Positions 58,178 to 64,000 of a stretch of DNA of 64,000 nt are shown here, piece by piece (positions within the stretch are counted from its first letter, which is position 1; the number at the start of each line of letters is the position of its first letter). The notes below the pieces were generated by a model. That model did no database searches, was not told the DNA's origin, and saw only the letters and a program-made list of their open reading frames with translations. This DNA is from Xylogone sp. PMI_703 (lineage: Eukaryota > Ascomycota > Leotiomycetes), in NCBI GenBank assembly GCA_021399445.1, contig JAJTUQ010000006.1, forward strand, positions 1,178,001-1,242,000, read 5' to 3'. A program made the position numbers and the translations under genes.

Positions 58178-60086
58178 ATGGATTACTCTTCTTCAATCAA
58201 CGAGGCAGATCATCCAGGAGGAGCTTCCCCATGGGACTCACCACCACCAACAGGATCACCACAGCGCAACAGAGGCCTGGGTACCAGTATTATGGACTCT
58301 CCAGGCTCTCCAACCCCATATGGCCAGCACCCGGTCAACAATCCCCGATATTTGTCTGAGGATAGCCTAGGAGGAGGATTCAATGGCACAGCGAGTGGCA
58401 TTAGCTCTAATTCAGCTGCGGAGGAGAGCCACAGACCAGATACCGCAGAGCCCGTTCAGCCTGGGCAACAGACAGCATCTCCACAACAATCTCCGCAACA
58501 ATCCCAACAACATAGGCAAGAATATCAACAAGCAGGACGACAACCACAGCAGCCTGCCCCTCACGCTACACCTCAAGGACCGGCCTACAAATTACAAGCT
58601 AAAATAACTGGTCTGGAACGAGTAGGACGAAAGGACCCTATCCTGCGGTTTGATGTACATGTAGGCAACCGTTTACAGATGATTGCCTTTATTCAATTGC
58701 TGATATGAATGAAACTATAGACAAACCTACCAAAGTTTCGGACGACCCAATTCCGCGATGTTCGAAGGACCCATTCCGAATTCATAAAGCTAGCAGACCA
58801 CCTTATATCATCTAATCCTGAAGCTCTGGTCCCGGCGGTACCCCCACCAGTCACTTCTGCTGGCGCTGGGACCGACGAAGATGAGGCTCGTGTCAAGGCA
58901 TCCATGCAGAGGTGGCTTAATTACGTCTGCTCCAACGAAATTTTAATGAGAGACGATGAGATGGTGCTCTTTGTCGAGAGTGACTTTGGTTATAGTCCTA
59001 TGCTCAAAAGGAAACAGCCAGCAACAGGAGTCCGTAGAAAGGTAATCAAGCAATTTGCGCCACCTCCGGACGATACACCTGAGCTGCAAGATGCAAGGCC
59101 GATTGTGAAACAATTCTATCTTGGCTCTATGGATGCCGGACATAAGGTAGACAAGCTTGTCAAGGCACGCAGAGGTTGGTATTATGGCCCTGTTAAACCT
59201 AGTGCTTCGCTCATGATTTATAGGCATGGGACTTGCTGAGTCCGACTTTGGTGTCAAGCTTGGGTCTATGGCTGTGCAAGAGCCACATCAAGGACTGGCC
59301 AATGCCTATCGCAAGCTTGGAAAGATTATCCAGACGAGCGGGGATTATCACGCTGCGCAAGGGACAGCCGAGGCCACAACCATTGGTGATCCTTTACAGT
59401 ATCATTCTCAGGATGCATTTATCGTGAAGGAGACGCTGACAAATCGGCACATCCTACTACGAGAATTCATCCAAGCACAGCAATTGACGAGAAATAGGCT
59501 GAACGCAGCAGATAGGTTAAAGGCGAGCTCGTCGGTTCGAAGAGAGAAGGTAGATGAGGCCATCGCAGCGCTGGATGAAGCTCGAAATAATGAACTATAC
59601 CTCCTCGGCAAAACTCAGCGAGTGACACAAAATCTCTTACTAGAGCAGCGCAAATGGTTCGCAAGGACCGCAGCTGACTTGCGCTTGAGTATTAGGGAGT
59701 ACTGCCTGCGGGAGATTGAGGCCGAGCGACGCACATTGGCTACGCTAGAGTCTGTCAGGCCCGACATCCGGGCAATTGATGGTTCTGGAGGACTTAGCAG
59801 GCTGGGTCGAGAAGCTCATCCTGCGGCCAGAAGATCTAATCTCACCAGCAGCCAAGGACCGAAAGGAGATGCTTGGAGCGGTGTTCCGCGGCGTCCTGAC
59901 GGCCTGAGCCGCAGTGTTTCAGGCAGTTTTGGATCCAAAGCTCCAGAAGACGCCAACGGCGAGGATGAGTCGGGAGTTGGCAACGGCGCAGGTGCTGCTG
60001 GACTGCAAGGACTCAAGGAGGAGGACGATGAGGACAGAGTTGATGCGCGGAATGCCGCAAGCCGATTGGCGACGAGCACGTTCTGA
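58178..60086 (+). CDS. VPS17: Vps17-type sorting nexin, retromer subunit
   Basis: Three exons, join(58178..58660, 58721..59174, 59224..60086), 599 residues. A Pro/Gln/Ser-rich disordered N-terminus of about 135 residues precedes a PX domain beginning YKLQAKITGLERVGRKDPILRFDVHTNLPKFRTTQFRDVRRTHSEF. A BAR-like helical region follows from FGVKLGSMAVQEPHQGLANAYRKLG to about residue 500, with a disordered acidic tail. Vps17 dimerises with Vps5 to form the membrane-bending nexin part of retromer, which recycles cargo such as Vps10 from endosomes to Golgi. In fungi Vps17 has a PX pocket with weak phosphoinositide binding. Both introns are GT-AG and short (60 and 49 bp). Confidence 0.9.
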
Positions 60087-62086
60087 TTCGATAGCAAAGA
60101 GGATCTCTGCAGCTGTGCTAATGTGTTCTTTGTATACTGTGTACTGTGTGGCAGGGGGGTTGGAAATGCGGGTAATGTACTGTGGTATTTTTCTCATGCA
60201 ACCTGTGCGTGATCTGCCGGTTTGCTGTAACCTCGATAGCTTCTCTCTGCTTGTGGATGCTGCATGTGGTGGAGTTTTCTAGCATCACTTCCTAAGCATT
60301 ACATGTAATTACCTGACTGGCTGTTCAACGAGAGAATGACTTAAGATTATTTACTGTATGAGCGGTGCTATGGTTTTGTTTCCTCGTCAATGGTTCTAGC
60401 ACAGAAACTACTGGTAATCAGGCCCGGACTTGAGAAAGACGGCAAGCACGCCGCTTGCAAGAAAGGAAAGTTATGGATAATCAATCCTGAGAGCTCAAGT
60501 ACGTATATTATTGAACCTCTCTTTTTCCTAGATCAAAAGGCCAGATTATCCTCGCCAGTCGGAAGAAGGCCCTGGAAAACGCTGCATTAACGCGGAAAAC
60601 CTACCTTGTAGTTGCGTCTTGCCCCCTGTTGTAGCAATAACCATGAACCCGTTGCACGATGATAGCTTTTCAACCTGGTATCCAATGGATGTGTTAGTTT
60701 GTGGACCTGTGGCGATTTGATAGTTATGATAGGTACCAAATTGGAATTGAGTCTCCTCTCTTCTTTACTTATCGCATATATTTGCGGCGATGTTGCCACT
60801 GTTGGACTGAATACGGCAATGCATACCGTAGCAAACTCAGTTCTTGGCAAAGATAGGAGGGTTTTCCACGGCTACTTTGTTTGCGTGCTTGCTTGCTTGC
60901 TGGTTTGTTTGCTTGCGTCTTTAGGCAGTCTCGCAGTTTAATCACCTTGCAGCAGGACGGTCCAGAAAGCAGGAGAGAATTTGGAAGAAGAGAGAGGGAA
61001 AAGGAAAGCACAGGCAAAAGATTGGTTGATCAACATGTTTGTGTAATGCTGTACGGTTATCGCTGTGAAACCGCATTCGCACTGTGGATTGCTTCTACCT
61101 TGGCTTGTGATTGTGGAAAGATAGCAGATCCAGATGCCCAACTTGAACCACCTTGCCCAGTTATATTCCCGTCGCAAGAATTCTCGGCGGTGGAATTCCC
61201 AAAACTGTACATCCACAGCAGCTTCGATGGCACATGTGTGGTGACATTGAAAGCTCTTGCGCGTGTATACGAGTACTCGGACGTATACCCAGAAACCGAA
61301 AGGCAGAAAGCCCGGCAAATATCATTCGGGCCCTCTTTGAAAGCATCCCGGATCGAGTAGATCGAATAATGCGACTATATCTGCATGGGATAGGCTTGAT
61401 GCAGAGCTGCAGTAGTCCGTACAGCACGACAGAGACCGGCACTGCGAGGTTGCTTCCCACCAGTCTGGAGCAGCAGCAGCAGCTTTATCAACCCATATGC
61501 TCACTCGTCATAGGGCCGATAAGTACAACAAGACGAAGGATGTTAAAAAAAACATGGTCTCTGTCTAACAGATGTAAAGAAGAGGATGCTTGTGTGCATC
61601 TCGACCAAGCAGGGTGACAGGCATTGTGTAAATTGTCCCGCCATTGCAGCTGGCAGGGTTCGGCACCGAAACCCATGAGCTTCCTCCTACCTCATGATTC
61701 TCGCCCCCCTCTCTGACAAACTACCAAGTTTGGATAGCTTTCTTTCCTATCTGGCTTAACTCGCCCGGCTTTGCTCGCCATGGCCCCGAGATTGTGTGCT
61801 CTCTCTCCACTGGAGCATCTCTTCAGAATGGAAGAAGAAAGATTGACGAATAGAGGACTCTATGGTATGTGACTGGTAGGTGCTAGCTGTGTTCTTTTTT
61901 CGCCGTTATCACGGCCAGGGGGATCAGAGAAGATATCTATAAGCTACAGACTGCTTCGTCCCTCATGGCTGCTTTCGCACATCCCATCTTCTCCCATTCT
62001 TGCCCCCACACGCCTTCTCTCATTACTTAACTAAGGCTTTGTGTCTTACTTTCTTTTTTGCTGTTTACGGCCTACTTGATCCAGCA
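60087..62086. other. Intergenic region, VPS17 / polyol dehydrogenase
   Basis: About 2 kb without a supported gene. A small GCTT-type repeat lies at about 60878-60916. The last 400 bp are CT-rich and likely carry the dehydrogenase promoter and leader. The ORFs of 60-160 codons here show no family signature. Confidence 0.5.
60878..60916. repeat. Tetranucleotide GCTT/TTGC microsatellite
   Basis: Imperfect tandem of GCTT and GTTT units, roughly nine copies, in intergenic sequence. Confidence 0.7.
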
Positions 62087-63563
62087 ATGGCTCCCGTGGC
62101 AATGGGTGAGACCCCGCTGGTCTCGACGACATCCCACGCGAAGACTTCCATCAATGCCTCTGTACTACACGGGCCACGCGACGTTCGATTGGTAGGTGGC
62201 AATATTTCCATGGACCTGGCGTCATGTGAGTGATATAAGGTTAACCAGACGTGTGCCCAGGAACGCCGGTCGATCCAGGAACCAGCCGCAGGCGAACTTC
62301 AGATTCAAGTCAAGTCGACGGGGATTTGTGGCTCGGACGTGAGCTACTACAAGAAGTTTGCTAACGGTGACTTGTGCGCGTGTGCACCACTCTCCCTGGG
62401 CCATGAATCGTCTGGCGTGGTGGTGGCTATTGGACCCCAGGTCACTGGATTTGCCATTGGCGATCGAGTTGCTCTGGAGGTGGGCATTCCTTGCGGCCAA
62501 TGCACCATCTGTAGGAAGGGACGATATAACCTCTGCAAGAAGATGAGATTCAGGAGTAGTGCCAAGAGTGTTCCTCACTTTCAGGGTACGCTGCAAGAGC
62601 GTATAAATCATCCAGCTGTGTGGTGTCACAAGTATGTCGCTTCTCGAGTCCATACGGCTTCGATGGTAAGCCAATTTTACTAATTATAACAAAGATTACC
62701 TGAAAGCATCTCATTTGATGCAGCTGCTCTACTCGAACCTTTATCCGTGGCCTTACATTCTGTCAATCGGGCGGCTCCCACTCCCGGATCATCTGCTCTA
62801 GTCATTGGTGCAGGAACGGTAGGCCTACTGGTAGCAGCAGTGGCCCGCCAATCTGGATGCTCTTTTGTAACAATAATAGATATTGATGAAGGCCGAGTCA
62901 ACTATGCTATCTCCAAAGGATTTGCAACCCATGGATACGTTGTCCCTAAAACACTGCAGTCCTGTTCGTCATCCGGCACTTCCACACCCAGTATAAGTGA
63001 TGGCATCATGACCCCAGTCTCTGTTTATAACGGGATAAGTGACCGATTGGACGGTGCCAAAGCTGTTGCTGCTGATGTCCTGGCTGCTGCGAAGCCAGAC
63101 ATGCCACCTATGAGTGAAGATGAAGATGAAGGAGTCGACGTAACATTTGAGTGAGTATATTTCCATATTATCCCGGCAAATAGCGACCGTTTTCCTAGTC
63201 CAATAACTAATATTTGAATTTAGATGCACTGGAAAAGAAGCCTGCATGCAGACTGCTTTGTATGCTACCAGACCAGGCGGAAAGGTGATCATGGTTGGAA
63301 TGGGAACTCCTATCCAGACCCTCCCTATATCAGCAGCACATTTGAGAGAAGTCGATATTCTCGGCATCTTCAGATACGCAAACACTTATCCTACCGGTAT
63401 TCGTATGCTAGCTCAAAAAAGCCCAATGGCTTTGCCCAGCCTTGATGATATGGTGACACATCGATTCAAGGGACTTGGGAGCGCGAGGCAAGCATTTGAG
63501 TTGGCATGCAGAACGGTCGATGATGAGGGCAAGCTGGTAATTAAAGTCGTAATTGAGGCCTAG
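62087..63563 (+). CDS. Zinc-dependent polyol dehydrogenase (sorbitol/L-arabinitol/xylitol dehydrogenase family)
   Basis: Four exons, join(62087..62191, 62261..62631, 62695..63150, 63224..63563), 423 residues. MDR family features: catalytic zinc Cys in GICGSDVSYY, GHESSGVV (His-Glu), the structural zinc set CGQCTICRKGRYNLC, Glu in LLEPLSVA, and Rossmann loop VIGAGTVGLL. A Ser-rich insert of about 50 residues (SSGTSTPSISDGIMTP...DRLDG) between the NAD-binding strands lengthens it beyond the usual 350-380. The family oxidises sugar alcohols to ketoses with NAD+ in the cytosol. Exact substrate cannot be read from sequence. Intron 1 uses GTAGGT (phase 0), giving DVRL-ERRSIQEPAAGELQ; the longer unspliced frame ends after a few codons. 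Confidence 0.87.
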
Positions 63564-63812
63564 TACGGAGCTGGTTTCTGGAGGGAGTCCTCTACTTAGC
63601 GATCAGTATTGTGTTCATCCTTCGGTTTTCAGGTATTGGGCGTTGGAAGGAGTTGTCTTTTGTTTCTCCCGGATATATTTCAAGGTTATGACGGTTCATA
63701 TCCGCACCTTTTAGAAAATGAATAATGCTCATGATGTTCTTCGTCAAATTGCTATCAGTTGACATCTTTCGTATTCTTAAAACTTGTCATAACTGCCTAT
63801 TTAATTTAAGCA

Positions 63813-64000
63813 ATGTCCCTCCAGCAGACTCCCTCTTTACGCCAATACCCATGCGATCCTATGCCCAGTTCGCCCCCAGCACGCGCTCCAAACACTCTAC
63901 TCTATGCCATGAGATCACCGACCGAAGGAAGCCGTTCATCGCCTGGTGCATCCCACATAGCTCCTCGTGGAATGGGATTCTCCCGCCTAGATTGTTTTCC
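63813..64000 (+). CDS. Possible start of a further gene, truncated by window edge
   Basis: An ATG at 63813 opens a frame that stays open for 62 codons to the window end. It encodes a Ser/Pro/Arg-rich stretch (MSLQQTPSLRQYPCDPMP) without recognisable domain, as often seen at the disordered N-terminus of fungal regulatory proteins. A chance frame is possible. Confidence 0.35.
   Translation, partial: MSLQQTPSLRQYPCDPMPSSPPARAPNTLLYAMRSPTEGSRSSPGASHIAPRGMGFSRLDCF

Overview
The window is nuclear DNA of a filamentous ascomycete (Pezizomycotina). Genes are well spaced, with short introns of about 45-150 bp that carry GT(R)AG(T) donors and CTAAC-type branch points. Fungal-specific genes are present: the qa quinate regulators, a GPI-anchored class III chitinase, and Sec2. 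No tRNA, rRNA, CRISPR, insertion sequence or intact transposon was recognised. Order or family cannot be fixed from the sequence alone.

Layout, left to right: the 3' part of a THO2-like mRNA export gene (1-2700); a DED1-like DEAD-box helicase (4609-6763); a quinate-regulation block at 7382-15180 with quinate/shikimate dehydrogenase (qa-3/qutB type), the Zn2Cys6 activator (qa-1F/qutA type) and the AROM-derived repressor (qa-1S/qutR type); a DAO-family FAD oxidase (15569-16941); bystin/ENP1 (17444-19140); a mitochondrial ABC1/ADCK atypical kinase (19519-21739); a PHO84-type phosphate transporter behind a 3.6-kb divergent upstream region (25358-27704); a TMEM16 scramblase in nine exons (28456-31125); a metallophosphoesterase (31585-32684); an SDR reductase (33564-34666); a SYLF/Ysc84 protein (36209-38273); a GH18 chitinase with a giant Ser/Thr stalk (39599-43175); a 6.5-kb stretch with no convincing gene; SEC2 Rab exchange factor (49699-52093); an EI24/RRT8-like membrane protein (53523-54714); mitochondrial release factor MEF2 (55041-57817); VPS17 retromer nexin (58178-60086); and a zinc polyol dehydrogenase (62087-63563).

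Most genes are unrelated housekeeping loci. The qa block is the one functional cluster: the activator and repressor are divergently transcribed from one 777-bp region, and the dehydrogenase they should control lies convergent to the activator. The type II dehydroquinase, dehydroshikimate dehydratase and quinate permease of classical qa/qut clusters are not in this window.

The most unusual signal is splicing. Of the 46 introns I reconstructed, four need GC-AG borders to keep conserved protein sequence in frame: one in ENP1, one in SEC2, two in the RRT8-like gene. That is well above the roughly 1% usual in fungi. All exon borders were derived by hand from reading frame, splice consensus and family conservation, and carry a risk of small error.
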